Shown one piece after another: positions 8,343 to 17,698 of a DNA stretch of 64,000 bases. The DNA is from Rhodopirellula sp. SM50. Lineage in GTDB: Bacteria > Planctomycetota > Planctomycetia > Pirellulales > Pirellulaceae. Within the stretch, counting starts at the first letter, position 1. Every line of letters starts with the position of its first letter. The notes under the pieces are model-generated. The model did no database searches. It was given only the letters and a program-made list of their open reading frames with translations, and was not told the DNA's origin. The stretch spans positions 248,001 through 312,000 of the forward strand of contig NZ_NTFY01000060.1 of assembly GCF_002289565.1 (NCBI RefSeq), given 5' to 3'. The position numbers and the translations under genes were made by a program.

Positions 8343-9247
8343 CGCTTGTTTCTCTTGTCGTCAAGATTCTCTTTGATTCGCGAATCACTCACGACCGGCG
8401 AAGGGCACCCCTCCTTGGGAACTTCGACGTTCGCGGTCCAGAGAATTGCGTTCAGCACGACTTTGCGAAAGTTTTCATCCTGCCAGCTGACATGGTTGTG
8501 GGCTCCGGTGAAACCGAAACCGCGTCCGCCGGTGGGACGTTCGTAGGCCCACGCGACGACCTGCTTTTCTCCGGCCGCGACGGCTTTCCGAACGGCTGGA
8601 TTTCCACTCCGCGGGCCATCCGGACGGCGTAAGGTTTCCGGTGGGGGAAGGTCCGAAAGGATCGGCGTGACGCCCTGCATGTCTTTCACAAACCGCATGT
8701 GGTAGTACCACTCGTCATTGACGCGGAACGGCTCGACTCCGTTGGCAATTGGGTGATCCGGGAAATCCTTGAAGTTGGGTGTCCAATGAGGATTGACCGA
8801 CCAATCCAAATCGCAGAAACCACCCATCCATTCCAGAAACTTATCACCCGGCTTTCCTTTTTCCGCCTCCGTTGCCCAGTGGATCATCACGACGCCGGTG
8901 CCCGCCTTCATCAGCTTGTCAAACTCGTCCAGGTGCGGGTTCAGCACATGTCCTGTGTGTCCGGTGCAGAAAATCACGACAGTTGCCGCGTCATGCAAAA
9001 TAGAATCATCGTCGGGATATCCGGGGTGCGGTACCAGCACCGCTTCAACGTTCAGGCCGGACCGATTCAATGCTTCCGCCAAGATCATGTTTCCCGCACG
9101 ATGCTCGTGCGCCATCGGGCCATGACTGGGCTGGCCGGAAATAAAAACGATCTTCGCCCTCTCCTCGGCCACTGCAGCCTCAGTAAAAAACTCTGGGCCG
9201 ATGAACAACATGGCACAAACAAAGCTGAGGCAAACTTTAGTCTTCAT
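8339..9247 (-). CDS. ThuA-like domain protein, secreted
   Basis: A 302-aa protein with a class I glutamine amidotransferase-like fold of the ThuA family, a group tied to trehalose and other sugar use in bacteria and very abundant in planctomycetes. The start at 9247 opens a signal peptide (MKTKVCLSFVCAMLFIGPEF) ending near VAEERAK. Conserved parts are VFISGQPSHGPMAHEHRAG, VVIFCTGHTGHVLNPH, GTGVVMIHWATE and FGFTGAHNHVSWQDENFRK. It is the first gene of a pair with the sulfatase at 6759-8342, with a 4-nt overlap. The biochemical role of secreted ThuA proteins is not settled; context suggests carbohydrate breakdown. Confidence 0.88.
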   Translation of the reverse strand: MKTKVCLSFVCAMLFIGPEFFTEAAVAEERAKIVFISGQPSHGPMAHEHRAGNMILAEALNRSGLNVEAVLVPHPGYPDDDSILHDAATVVIFCTGHTGHVLNPHLDEFDKLMKAGTGVVMIHWATEAEKGKPGDKFLEWMGGFCDLDWSVNPHWTPNFKDFPDHPIANGVEPFRVNDEWYYHMRFVKDMQGVTPILSDLPPPETLRRPDGPRSGNPAVRKAVAAGEKQVVAWAYERPTGGRGFGFTGAHNHVSWQDENFRKVVLNAILWTANVEVPKEGCPSPVVSDSRIKENLDDKRNKR

Positions 9248-9418
9248 GGCGTGCTCCGTATCGACTGACAATTGATTCCAGTAGGCCCATCGGTTGTGCC
9301 AGTTCTTCGCTCGATTTTCGAACGTGTGGGCTGACGCGCAGTCTGAGCGACGTGTTCTTGCCCTGCGGAACACCCAGCTTGAGTATAGCTGAAGACGCAC
9401 CCGAGGCGTCACGTTGGA

Positions 9419-10921
9419 CTATTGTTTGGAGAGCCATCCACCGGGCTGCTCTGTTGCCGTCACCTGAGTATCGGCGTACCACGATCTGAGCTGTTTCAGC
9501 ATGCTCGCAACGCGGGCCGGATGCCGTTCCGCGATGCTGGTTGTCTCACCCGGATCCTCCGCCAGATTGTAGAGTTCCGTCCGGGCATTTTCGAACGTCC
9601 CGGGAGCGGCTTTGGGATGCAGCACCACCAGTTTCCATTCGTCCTGTCGGATCGCTTCGCTGCGTCCGCCTCCGTTTGACAGCGAAGCCCAGTACAGCGC
9701 ACGTTTCGGCAAGGACTTCCCGCGGAGCACGACATCACGGAAGCTGACTCCGTCGAGTTTCACCTCACATGTCACCTCCGCTAGGTCGAGCAGCGTCGGC
9801 ATGACATCGATACTGATCAACGGTTCGTTGGATTGTGTGCCAGCTTCGATTCTTCCCGGCCACCAGACGATCGCGGGAACTTTATGGCCGCCTTCATAGA
9901 TCGAGCCCTTTCGGCCGCGATAATCATCCGAATCGGGCCAATCAGCAGCCGGTCCGTTGTCTGAGAAAAACAGGACGAATGTGTTCCGGTCGATCCCAAG
10001 CTCAACCAGCGTCTTTCGTATCTGGCCGACACCTTCGTCCAGAGGCATCGTCATCCCTTTGAATTTGGCAATCCTTTCCTCGGCGGAGTGCTCCTGCCAT
10101 TTCCAGCGATCCCATTTTTCGACCGTTCGACGCACGGGATCGCCGGGAACCTGAACGGGATTGTGAATGGCTTCGTGGGCCACATAGAGGCAGAACGGCG
10201 CATCAGCCATTGCCTGTCGGCGGATGAAAGCGTCGGCATAGCGGTTCACCAGGTGAGTCGTGTAGCCGTCTTCACTGGTTTCCTGACGGCCATGCCACCA
10301 GTCATGCCGATAGTGGTCGCCGACATGGCTGACGAAGTCGATGTTGCCGCTGTGGTAGCCGATGAATTCATCGAAGCCATGATTCTGCGGATGATAGTCC
10401 TGAGAATTCTGCGGATACCCCTGGTGCCATTTCCCGACAATTCCCGTCGCATAACCGGCCTTCTTCAACACTTCAGCGAACGTCGTTTCTGACTTCTGCA
10501 GCCCTTTGCGATGTTCCGGATGGTCGGCGCGAGGATGAATGACGGCTTCGATGCCCGCTCGCTGCTGATAACGACCAGTTAACAATCCCGCGCGAGTGGG
10601 CGAGCAGACTGTTCCGGACGAATGAAAGTCCGTCAGACGCATACCTTCTTCCGCCAGTCTGTCGATTTCAGGCGTCCTGAAATACGGATTCCCAAAGCAA
10701 CTGACTCCCTCGTAGCCCATGTCATCCACCATGATGATCACGAAGTTTAGTGGTGTCGCTTCACCTGTGGTTGATGTGGAAGCTTCCGGAGAATTGATCG
10801 TCGGCTTTGAATTCGGCGAGACGCGCGTCGCCGAAACGTTGTCGTCAGCGTTCAACCCAACCAGCGGCCCAAGCAGCAGACCAGTAAGCAGGGCAAGCGT
10901 TCGTGTCATTCTGTTGTCCAT
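9419..10921 (-). CDS. Arylsulfatase-type sulfatase
   Basis: Secreted sulfatase of 500 aa. The start at 10921 (MDNRMTRTLALL; a second ATG lies at 10909) is preferred because the longer frame runs through a palindromic repeat. After the signal peptide a Ser/Thr/Pro-rich linker (about 28-55) precedes the core VIIMVDDMGYEG. The formylglycine motif is CSPTR with Cys106. GKWHQGYP and FFSDNGPAAD are the other conserved blocks. It lies upstream of the ThuA-sulfatase pair on the same strand with a 171-bp gap. A nested hairpin element sits at 10975-11102, in its leader or promoter region. Confidence 0.92.
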   Translation of the reverse strand: MDNRMTRTLALLTGLLLGPLVGLNADDNVSATRVSPNSKPTINSPEASTSTTGEATPLNFVIIMVDDMGYEGVSCFGNPYFRTPEIDRLAEEGMRLTDFHSSGTVCSPTRAGLLTGRYQQRAGIEAVIHPRADHPEHRKGLQKSETTFAEVLKKAGYATGIVGKWHQGYPQNSQDYHPQNHGFDEFIGYHSGNIDFVSHVGDHYRHDWWHGRQETSEDGYTTHLVNRYADAFIRRQAMADAPFCLYVAHEAIHNPVQVPGDPVRRTVEKWDRWKWQEHSAEERIAKFKGMTMPLDEGVGQIRKTLVELGIDRNTFVLFFSDNGPAADWPDSDDYRGRKGSIYEGGHKVPAIVWWPGRIEAGTQSNEPLISIDVMPTLLDLAEVTCEVKLDGVSFRDVVLRGKSLPKRALYWASLSNGGGRSEAIRQDEWKLVVLHPKAAPGTFENARTELYNLAEDPGETTSIAERHPARVASMLKQLRSWYADTQVTATEQPGGWLSKQ

Positions 10922-10974
10922 CTTTGAGCTTCTGTTCTTGGGCCTAGCGCTCCAACCACGATTAGCGCTGGGTA

Positions 10975-11102
10975 ACGCTGTGAAGCATTTTTCCCAGGTG
11001 TTTCTTGAGGTTTTAGCGGCAGGGCGCGAGCCCTCCGGTTCTTCATCTCTGCCAAAACACCGGAGGGCTCGCGCCCTACCGCTAAAATATGCTTCACAGC
11101 GT
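10975..11102. repeat. Nested inverted repeat of family A upstream of a sulfatase
   Basis: Outer arms of 14 bp (ACGCTGTGAAGCAT at 10975-10988; its complement at 11089-11102) enclose inner arms of 29 bp (11011-11039 and 11059-11087, one mismatch) that contain the family-A core AGGGCGCGAGCCCTCCGGT. The whole 128-bp block can fold into a long hairpin. It lies 54 bp upstream of the sulfatase start at 10921. The layout is that of two REP units in inverse orientation. Confidence 0.9.
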
Positions 11103-11270
11103 AGAGCGATGGGGTTACGTTTGTCGAGCGAAAAAGGGGGCAAGCGTCGTCAGGCGCGGGCCGAGTTCCATGTCGACGCCGTCACGTGTGGTCGCCCGGG
11201 CATCACCGGGCTTCAGGTCAATGGCGGGCCGCAGCCGACCGTGTCCGCGCGGCGGCGAGCGTTGCTGAGC

Positions 11271-12275
11271 CTAGCGAACAAGCACGAGGCGAAATCGTGG
11301 TGATCCCTCTCGGAGCTTGGTGAAGGCCTCGTTGATGTCGCTCATCGGAAACACCTCCGTCATGGGAGAAATCTTGTGCCGCGCGACGAAGTCGAGCATC
11401 ATTCGTGTCGTCGCGATGCTGCCGGTGGGGGAGGAAGAAAATGACTTTTGTCCCATGATCATCGGGAAAACCGTCGCCGTAATGGACGGGGCCGCACCGA
11501 CCGTGTGCAGTGCCCCACGCGGTGCGAGAGCCGCGATGTAGGTGTCCCACGGCAACTCGGCATCGGTGGTGTTGAGGATGAGGTCAAACTTCCCCGCGAC
11601 CTTTTCCAGCGATCCCTCTTCGTTGGTGGCAAGGAACTCGTGCGCGCCGAGCTGCCGTGCCTCCGACTCTTTCGAGCGGCTTCGCGAAATTGCGGTGACT
11701 TCGCAGCCCCAGGCGTTGCAAAACTGTATCGCCATGTGGCCCAGGCCCCCGATACCCACGATGCCGACGCGTGCCGTCGGCGACAATTCAAGCTGCACCA
11801 ACGGGTTGAATACCGTCAGCCCGCCGCACAGCAGGGGGCCCGCCGATGCAGCATCAACGCCGTCGGGAATCTTGGTCGCCCAGCCCCAATGGCAGCGAAC
11901 CTTGTCGGCAAAACCACCGTGCTGATGGGTAATGGTCCCCTGAGCCGACACGCACAAATTGTGGTCACCGGCGAGACAGCGATCGCAGTGCATGCAGCTT
12001 CGGCTTGTCCAACCCAGCCCGACCAAGTCGCCTTCGTTGAGACCAGGGACATGATCGCCCACGGCAGCGACGCGCCCGATGACTTCATGACCGCCGACGA
12101 AGGGATACTCGGTCATCTGCCACTCGTTGTCGACCATCGATAGATCGCTGTGACAGATCCCGCATGATTCGACTTTGATCTCGATGTCGTCAGGCCCCAA
12201 AGAGCCCGCATCGTACTCAAAGGGCTCAAAAGATCCGCCTGGCTTGTGAGCCGCATACGCTTCAATGGTAGACAT
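11271..12275 (-). CDS. Zinc-dependent alcohol dehydrogenase, CAD/YahK type
   Basis: A 334-aa medium-chain dehydrogenase that would reduce aldehydes or oxidise alcohols with a nicotinamide cofactor. The start at 12275 (MSTIEAYAAHKPGG) matches the family N-terminus. Catalytic-zinc residues are in CGICHSD and GGHEVIG; structural zinc in CMHCDRCLAGDHNLC; the cofactor-binding Rossmann motif is GIVGIGGLGHMA. Cinnamyl-alcohol-dehydrogenase-type members such as YahK usually prefer NADPH and broad aldehydes. The gene stands alone between the sulfatase block and the plus-strand lipoprotein. A detoxification or sugar-aldehyde role is inferred only from the family. Confidence 0.93.
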   Translation of the reverse strand: MSTIEAYAAHKPGGSFEPFEYDAGSLGPDDIEIKVESCGICHSDLSMVDNEWQMTEYPFVGGHEVIGRVAAVGDHVPGLNEGDLVGLGWTSRSCMHCDRCLAGDHNLCVSAQGTITHQHGGFADKVRCHWGWATKIPDGVDAASAGPLLCGGLTVFNPLVQLELSPTARVGIVGIGGLGHMAIQFCNAWGCEVTAISRSRSKESEARQLGAHEFLATNEEGSLEKVAGKFDLILNTTDAELPWDTYIAALAPRGALHTVGAAPSITATVFPMIMGQKSFSSSPTGSIATTRMMLDFVARHKISPMTEVFPMSDINEAFTKLREGSPRFRLVLVR

Positions 12276-12579
12276 GCATCTCTCGTGGTCGAAGGGCTGG
12301 TGGAATGCTTGGTTGCGATCGTCGACTCGAACCGAAGACTGTAGGCGCGAGCCAAGGTGATCGCGAACCGCGAGATTCCCAGCGGCGTAGTGCTCCAAGT
12401 GGCGCGTCGCACTGGTAGACTTAGAGTGCCGCGGAAAAGGACCCCTTTTCCGCTCCATCAAAACGAAGCGAGACCCCGTTTGAGGGGCAAATTGACGCCA
12501 GGCTACTTGCGGCACCGGCCAATTCGGGGAAAAATAAACCCCTTCATCAGGTTTGCCCCCCCTCTTTCACGCATGAGCC

Positions 12580-12774
12580 ATGGTAATGTCACGCTTGATT
12601 CACTCCGTCATGTTCGCGTTCAGTCTTTTTCTCCTTTCGATCTCGGCTGTTGGCTGCGGTAGTCCAGAGAACACCGTCATCGAAGACACTCGGTCACAAG
12701 CTGAAATTGAGCAAGAAGAAGCTGATTACGAAAAGCAAATGGAAGAAGCCGAAGAGTCGGACGTCTCGGAGTAG
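12580..12774 (+). CDS. Small lipoprotein
   Basis: A 64-aa protein with a lipoprotein signal peptide: hydrophobic segment FAFSLFLLSISAVG followed by the lipobox cysteine at residue 26, then GSPEN. The mature part is very acidic (QAEIEQEEADYEKQMEEAEE) and probably helical. Planctomycetes carry many such tiny acidic lipoproteins of unknown function. It lies 37 bp before the glycosyltransferase gene on the same strand and may be co-transcribed with it. No function is assigned. Confidence 0.7.
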   Translation: MVMSRLIHSVMFAFSLFLLSISAVGCGSPENTVIEDTRSQAEIEQEEADYEKQMEEAEESDVSE

Positions 12775-12811
12775 TCGGCTATTGATTTCGTGAATTTCAC
12801 GGCGTTTTTTG

Positions 12812-14578
12812 ATGGCTCGACGCGGAAACCAATCGCACCAGTCTCGTCAAGCGCCGACGACTCCGCAGGGCGCTGCCCCTGCGGACACGGCGGTGGCCCA
12901 TCGCCCTTCTTTTGCGATCCTCCTAGCGAGCACTTGTGGGCTCGCTTTTTTTCTGCGCTTGCTGCACGTCTTGCAGACGTTTGAAGTCCCGACGCTGATT
13001 CAATTGCTGGGAGATGCCAAGGGGTACGTTGATTGGGCGGTCAGAATCAGCGACGGCGATTGGTACGGCAGCGAGACCTTTTACCAGGCGCCCCTGTACC
13101 CCTATTTCTTGGCGGTGCTGATTTCGATCTTCGGCCCCAGTATCACTCTGATCCGAATGGTTCAGATGACGCTCGGTGTTGCCGGGGTGGCCTTGATCGG
13201 TCTGGCGGGTCGCAAGCTGTTTTCAGAGCGAGTCGGACTGGTTTCCGCGCTGATGCTGGCCGCCTACCCGCCTGCCATTTATTACGACGGCATCATTCAA
13301 AAAGCCGCGCTGGCGACGTTCCTGCTGTGCGCCGTGATCGCAGCCTGCGTTTATCTGCAAACCGAGCGCCGTTGGTGGCACGCGGTTCTGGTCGGCGTGT
13401 CACTCGGCCTGTTGGTGCTGGCGCGAGAGAACGCGCTGCTATGGACGCCGTTGATTCCAGTTTGGATCTTGCTGGGGCTACGTGAAACGAATCGGCACCG
13501 ATGGAAACTGGTCGGCTGTTACGCCGGCGGGATCGCCTTGATTTTGCTACCTGTCGCGGCGCGCAATGCTTCACTTGGAGGCGAGTGGTCGCCGACGACG
13601 TTTCAAGCAGGACCCAACTTCTACATCGGCAACAACATCGAAGCCAGCGGAATCTACGTGCCCCTGGTCCCCGGCCGGGCAACGCCAATGTATGAGCGTG
13701 CCGATGCGGAACGTTTGGCCGAACAAGCCGTCGGCCATGAACTGTCCGCCCGCGAAGTCTCTCAGTTCTGGATGGCGCGGTCCTGGGAAGACATTCGGCA
13801 GGCACCCGGTCGCTGGCTGCAGCTGATGGTCGCGAAAACGTTCATGGTGTTCAATCGCTACGAAGTCCCCGACGTCGAAAGCATGTACATCTTTCGCGAG
13901 TACTCCGTCCCGTTGCAGCTGAGCCGAATCTGGCACTTCGGCACGCTGTGCCCGCTGGGGATCTGGGGACTGATCGCGACATGGCGAGACTGGCGAAAGC
14001 TGTGGCTGTATCACCTGCTCTTGCTGACGATGATCGCAGCCGTTGTGGGGTTCTTTATCCTGGGGCGATATCGCAACCCGGTCGCGATCCTATTGATTCC
14101 CTTTGCAGCTGCCGGCGTGGTCGACCTGTTCACGCGGACCTGGCAAGAAAAACGTCGATCGATCGGCGTTGTCGCGGTCCTATTGGTCTCTGGTATTCTC
14201 TGCAACATCCGCGTTCACGAAGAGCGCTCCCTGCTGGCAAGCTGTTACATGAACATGGGGATTGCAGCCTGTAAGGCGGGCAATCTGCCGTCCGGGATCC
14301 AGTTGCTGCAGGATGCTATTGCCGAGTTTCCCGAAATGGCCGAGGGGTACGTCAATCTTGGCCGGGCGTACATGCTCAATCAGCAGCCCGATCGTGCGGC
14401 TCAATGTTTTCAGACCGCCCTCGCCCTTGATCCACGGCTTCTGGGCGTCCGTTACCAGCTCGGCGAGGCACTCGAGTACTCCGGTGCGCAACAGCAAGCG
14501 ATCGAGCAATATCGACGTGCCCTGGCAGAAACACCACCCGATGCACGAGCCGCGGAAGCGCTGAGCCGAATTCAATAG
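12812..14578 (+). CDS. PMT/ArnT-type membrane glycosyltransferase with C-terminal TPR repeats
   Basis: A 588-aa multi-pass membrane protein. The start is the ATG at 12812; a TTG one codon upstream is less likely. After a polar N-terminus (about 30 residues) a transmembrane segment leads into the first outer loop with GDAKGYVDW, whose acidic residue fits the catalytic place of polyprenyl-phosphate-sugar transferases, and FYQAPLYPYFLA, a phrase typical of this superfamily. About ten hydrophobic segments follow to residue 460. Residues 470-585 form about three TPRs (GYVNLGRAYMLNQQPDRAAQ). A likely role is transfer of a lipid-linked sugar to protein or lipid. TPR fusions suggest a protein acceptor or partner, which is inference. 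Confidence 0.82.
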   Translation: MARRGNQSHQSRQAPTTPQGAAPADTAVAHRPSFAILLASTCGLAFFLRLLHVLQTFEVPTLIQLLGDAKGYVDWAVRISDGDWYGSETFYQAPLYPYFLAVLISIFGPSITLIRMVQMTLGVAGVALIGLAGRKLFSERVGLVSALMLAAYPPAIYYDGIIQKAALATFLLCAVIAACVYLQTERRWWHAVLVGVSLGLLVLARENALLWTPLIPVWILLGLRETNRHRWKLVGCYAGGIALILLPVAARNASLGGEWSPTTFQAGPNFYIGNNIEASGIYVPLVPGRATPMYERADAERLAEQAVGHELSAREVSQFWMARSWEDIRQAPGRWLQLMVAKTFMVFNRYEVPDVESMYIFREYSVPLQLSRIWHFGTLCPLGIWGLIATWRDWRKLWLYHLLLLTMIAAVVGFFILGRYRNPVAILLIPFAAAGVVDLFTRTWQEKRRSIGVVAVLLVSGILCNIRVHEERSLLASCYMNMGIAACKAGNLPSGIQLLQDAIAEFPEMAEGYVNLGRAYMLNQQPDRAAQCFQTALALDPRLLGVRYQLGEALEYSGAQQQAIEQYRRALAETPPDARAAEALSRIQ

Positions 14579-14819
14579 CGGCAGCCACAAGGGGGCGCTC
14601 ACCCGCACTAGGGAAAGGCAAAAGGGGGGGTAGCAAACAGGCCTGCTAGAGAATGCTCCGCTCTCCGCCGAATCAGCAAAAAAACCCCAGCACCCCCTCC
14701 CCAGGGCCGGCGACTGACAGCCCGGACCAAAACAACGACCTGGTCGAAATTGGAAAATCCTTCTGGTTAGTCCCCCACAATGATGGGATTTAAGGTTATC
14801 TTGAGCTCCCATAAAGGGG

Positions 14820-14834
14820 AGTACCTCCCCGAAT
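14820..14834. promoter_or_regulatory. Small perfect hairpin in the leader of the DUF1559 gene
   Basis: GGGGAG-TAC-CTCCCC, six-bp arms and a three-base loop, ends about 38 bp before the ATG at 14872. It may be an mRNA leader hairpin; no further evidence supports a specific regulator. Confidence 0.35.
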
Positions 14835-14871
14835 CTCTATTCGATGTCTTTTTCTTTTTTTGGAGTTTCTG

Positions 14872-16140
14872 ATGCGAAGACCTCATTCTCCGCGACAGGG
14901 TTTCACGTTGGTGGAATTGCTTGTCGTCATCGCCATTATCGGCATTTTGGTTGGCCTGTTGTTGCCGGCGGTTCAGGCAGCCCGCGAAGCTGCACGACGA
15001 ATGTCGTGTAGCAACAATTTCAAGCAGATCGGGCTTGCGATTCACAACTACCACAGTGCGTTCAAACAAATTCCGACCAACGGAACGGGTACCTCGCGTA
15101 CCCCGGGCGCGGGCAATCAATCCAACAACTCGAACCGACTGTTTCTGAGTTGGCTGGTTCCGGCCCTTCCCTTCATCGAGCAACAAGGGTTGTGGGATCA
15201 GATCTCGAATCCTAACCGGTCAGCGACGCCCGGTCAGACCGTGGCAGCGACCGGCGGCGTTTGGCCCCCGATGGGACCGTGCCCCTGGCAAACCCGGTAC
15301 ATCCCCTGGGTGACGCAAGTGCCGGCATTCCGTTGCCCGAGTGACCCCGGACAAGCTCAGGCTCCCGGTCAACTGGCGCGTACGAACTACGCTGCCAATC
15401 TTGGCGATGCCGTTGACCGCTCCAACAACGGTGGCGTCAACGATTATGGTTTTTTTGGTAACCGAAACGACCGGGACGAAAACTGGGCCGTTCAACGTGC
15501 CCGTGCTGCGCAACGTGGATTCTTCTGGAATCGTAATGAGATGAAGTTCCGGGACGTTCTGGACGGACTCTCCAACACCATTGCTGCTGGTGAAGTGGTC
15601 ACGTCGGGCGGCAAACGTGAGGTCAAGGCGGATTTCGTCCGACGAATTCAGATGCGGGCTCCTAGTTCCAACAACAACACCATCTTGACTCCGGCTCGCT
15701 GTAAAGCGGGTGCTCACATTGATCCGGATCGTCCGCAGTTTTACGATGAAACGGCAACGGTGAGCGGATCGTTGTCTCAGTCGAAGCACGCTCGCTGGGC
15801 GGATTCACGGGCCTATTACTCCGCGTTCCACACCATCTTGCCGCCGAACAATGCCAATTGCGTCGACGCCAACAACGACGGAAATCATTCCGGTGTGATC
15901 TCAACCGCGGGAAGTCGCCACTCAGGTGGCGCTCACGTGCTGATGGGTGACGGTGCCGTGATCTTCATGACTGACAGTGTCGACGGCGGTGATCCCGAGC
16001 TTCCGACGGTCTGTGTGCAGCGTGGCGACAATTCGTTCCCGATCTCATCGATCCCCGGATCTGCGAGTAACTACGGGTTGTGGGGTGCTTTGGGCACACG
16101 TGACTCGGGTGAAACCATCGAGGAACAGCTGAACCAGTAG
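14872..16140 (+). CDS. DUF1559 protein with prepilin-type N-terminus
   Basis: A 422-aa exported pilin-like protein. The ATG at 14872 is preceded by TGGAGTTT, a fair ribosome site. The N-terminus carries a type IV prepilin leader: [19 protein letters not shown], with cleavage expected between Gly and Phe. The DUF1559 body includes [16 protein letters not shown] (about 45-60). The H-X9-DG motif is [14 protein letters not shown] near residue 345. This family is greatly expanded in planctomycetes and is thought to form pseudopilin-like surface or secretion structures; its function is undemonstrated. The gene is monocistronic, closed by a strong terminator at 16169. Confidence 0.92.
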   Translation: MRRPHSPRQGFTLVELLVVIAIIGILVGLLLPAVQAAREAARRMSCSNNFKQIGLAIHNYHSAFKQIPTNGTGTSRTPGAGNQSNNSNRLFLSWLVPALPFIEQQGLWDQISNPNRSATPGQTVAATGGVWPPMGPCPWQTRYIPWVTQVPAFRCPSDPGQAQAPGQLARTNYAANLGDAVDRSNNGGVNDYGFFGNRNDRDENWAVQRARAAQRGFFWNRNEMKFRDVLDGLSNTIAAGEVVTSGGKREVKADFVRRIQMRAPSSNNNTILTPARCKAGAHIDPDRPQFYDETATVSGSLSQSKHARWADSRAYYSAFHTILPPNNANCVDANNDGNHSGVISTAGSRHSGGAHVLMGDGAVIFMTDSVDGGDPELPTVCVQRGDNSFPISSIPGSASNYGLWGALGTRDSGETIEEQLNQ

Positions 16141-16168
16141 GGCAATCACAACCTACCGACAATCGCAA

Positions 16169-16202
16169 CCTCGCCCGCGCTCAGCGGGCGAGGTTTTTTT
16201 TT
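16169..16202 (+). terminator. Rho-independent terminator of the DUF1559 gene
   Basis: A perfect 10-bp stem, CCTCGCCCGC at 16169-16178 and GCGGGCGAGG at 16184-16193, with loop GCTCA, is followed by nine T residues. It starts 28 bp after the stop codon. Confidence 0.93.
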
Positions 16203-16300
16203 GCGACGGTGTCCTTAACAATGGTGCCGTCTTGGTTTGTGAAAGGGGAAGTCATTCAGGCGACAAACGATGCTTCTGAATCTTGATCGCTGTGAATTCA

Positions 16301-17698
16301 TCACTCTTCGATTTCAACGCCGCTGATGAACCGCCTGGTCGCCAATTCATCGACGCGAATGTAATGATCGCGAAGTGGTGGAAAGACGTCGCCCTCGATG
16401 CTCTTGAGACGCAGCTTTTCAGTGGGCCGCTGTGGCATGTGGCAGTCGATGCAGTTCTCGGCAAAGTCGACACCAGGTTGAGGAAACAAGCCGCAATCAC
16501 TTTCGCTTTCGTGACAGTTCATGCAGCGACCCGAAAACAGTTTTCGATTCCCACGCTCGTTGTGATGTGGGTCATGGCAATCGATACAGGTCATCTGCGA
16601 CTGCTGAAAGCAGGCACTTTGTGACAATCGATTCAATTGATTGCTGGTGTGAACGCTGTTTTTTGCATCGAGTTCATCGTCCGGTGGATGGTAGTGGTCT
16701 TCCAGGCGATCGCCGGGCCGAAAACTCAATGCATCGCCTTTCAGTTCCCTCGATCCTCCGTGACACTGAGCGCAGATCTCCATTTGGACCTGCCGTTGCA
16801 GGTTTGCCGGGTTGGTGATTCCGACGGCGTCTTGCGCGTTTTCGTGTTCCCGGTGAAAATCCACGTGCTCCTTTGCCGGACCGTGACAACGTTCGCAGGT
16901 CACGCCCAGTATCAAGGAACCCGGGGTGTAGCGATTTCTGTTGCCGCGGTAGTCAAAGTATGTCAGGTGGCATTCCAGGCAACGCTGCGGAATCGGGCGG
17001 GCGTACGCAGCGTCGCCGTCGATGTATCCGGGGCTGTTGATCCATTGGTCGCCGTCGGTGATGTGCGTGACGTTGTGCTGATAGAGGCCGTCTTTGTGCC
17101 AATACAAATACGTCTGAGCCATTTTGGACGATCCCATGATGATTTCCATCGGGACCTCAAAGCTCCAGTCAAAGAAATGGACGCGCTGCAAAAACTCATC
17201 GCCTTTGCGAATCATTTCAAAGGACATGTTGGGGTCGGAAGTCTGGAACCGGTTGGAACCGGGTTCAAAGCTTCCGTCGATGGTCGTTTCGTTCACCGGT
17301 CGGCTGGTCTTGTAGTGCGCCGTCGCGAGAAACGACTGGTACTTCTCTCGGTGGCATTCCTGGCACTGTTCCGGGCCGACATACCCCGGATTGTCATGCA
17401 GCGGAGAAAGGTCATCGCTTTTCTCCGGAGACTCGCCGGGCCGAAACGGGATTTCGATACCGCCGCCGTCCTCGTATTTCCCGACGAACCAAATGTTGCC
17501 CGGAATCTGGCTGACCACCATGTTGCTGGGCGGTTTAGCGAGGGCCGACGCCTCCGGTTCATCATCCGTCCGCTGTTGCCGCGCATCCATCAGATCACGA
17601 ACCAGGGCATCATCGCGTTTCCTTTTCATCGCGTCGTAGCCGAGCCAGGCGACGACCGTGACGATCGCAATCACTGCGAACCAGCGTTTCAAATTCAA
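16301..17698 (-). CDS. Seven-heme c-type cytochrome, membrane anchored
   Basis: A 465-aa electron-transfer protein. An N-terminal hydrophobic segment (RWFAVIAIVTVVAWLGY) anchors or exports it. Seven CxxCH heme sites start at about residues 112, 240, 268, 309, 371, 392 and 416 (CQECH, CLECH, CERCH, CAQCH, CIDCH, CMNCH, CIDCH). The spacing, with a long gap between hemes one and two filled by FEMIRKGDEFLQRVHFFDW, resembles planctomycete multiheme proteins related to the cytochrome c-554 / doubled-CxxCH group. Extra His residues (DPHHN) can serve as distal ligands. No quinol-oxidase or reductase partner is adjacent. Periplasmic electron transfer is likely; the substrate is unknown. Confidence 0.88.
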   Translation of the reverse strand: MNLKRWFAVIAIVTVVAWLGYDAMKRKRDDALVRDLMDARQQRTDDEPEASALAKPPSNMVVSQIPGNIWFVGKYEDGGGIEIPFRPGESPEKSDDLSPLHDNPGYVGPEQCQECHREKYQSFLATAHYKTSRPVNETTIDGSFEPGSNRFQTSDPNMSFEMIRKGDEFLQRVHFFDWSFEVPMEIIMGSSKMAQTYLYWHKDGLYQHNVTHITDGDQWINSPGYIDGDAAYARPIPQRCLECHLTYFDYRGNRNRYTPGSLILGVTCERCHGPAKEHVDFHREHENAQDAVGITNPANLQRQVQMEICAQCHGGSRELKGDALSFRPGDRLEDHYHPPDDELDAKNSVHTSNQLNRLSQSACFQQSQMTCIDCHDPHHNERGNRKLFSGRCMNCHESESDCGLFPQPGVDFAENCIDCHMPQRPTEKLRLKSIEGDVFPPLRDHYIRVDELATRRFISGVEIEE

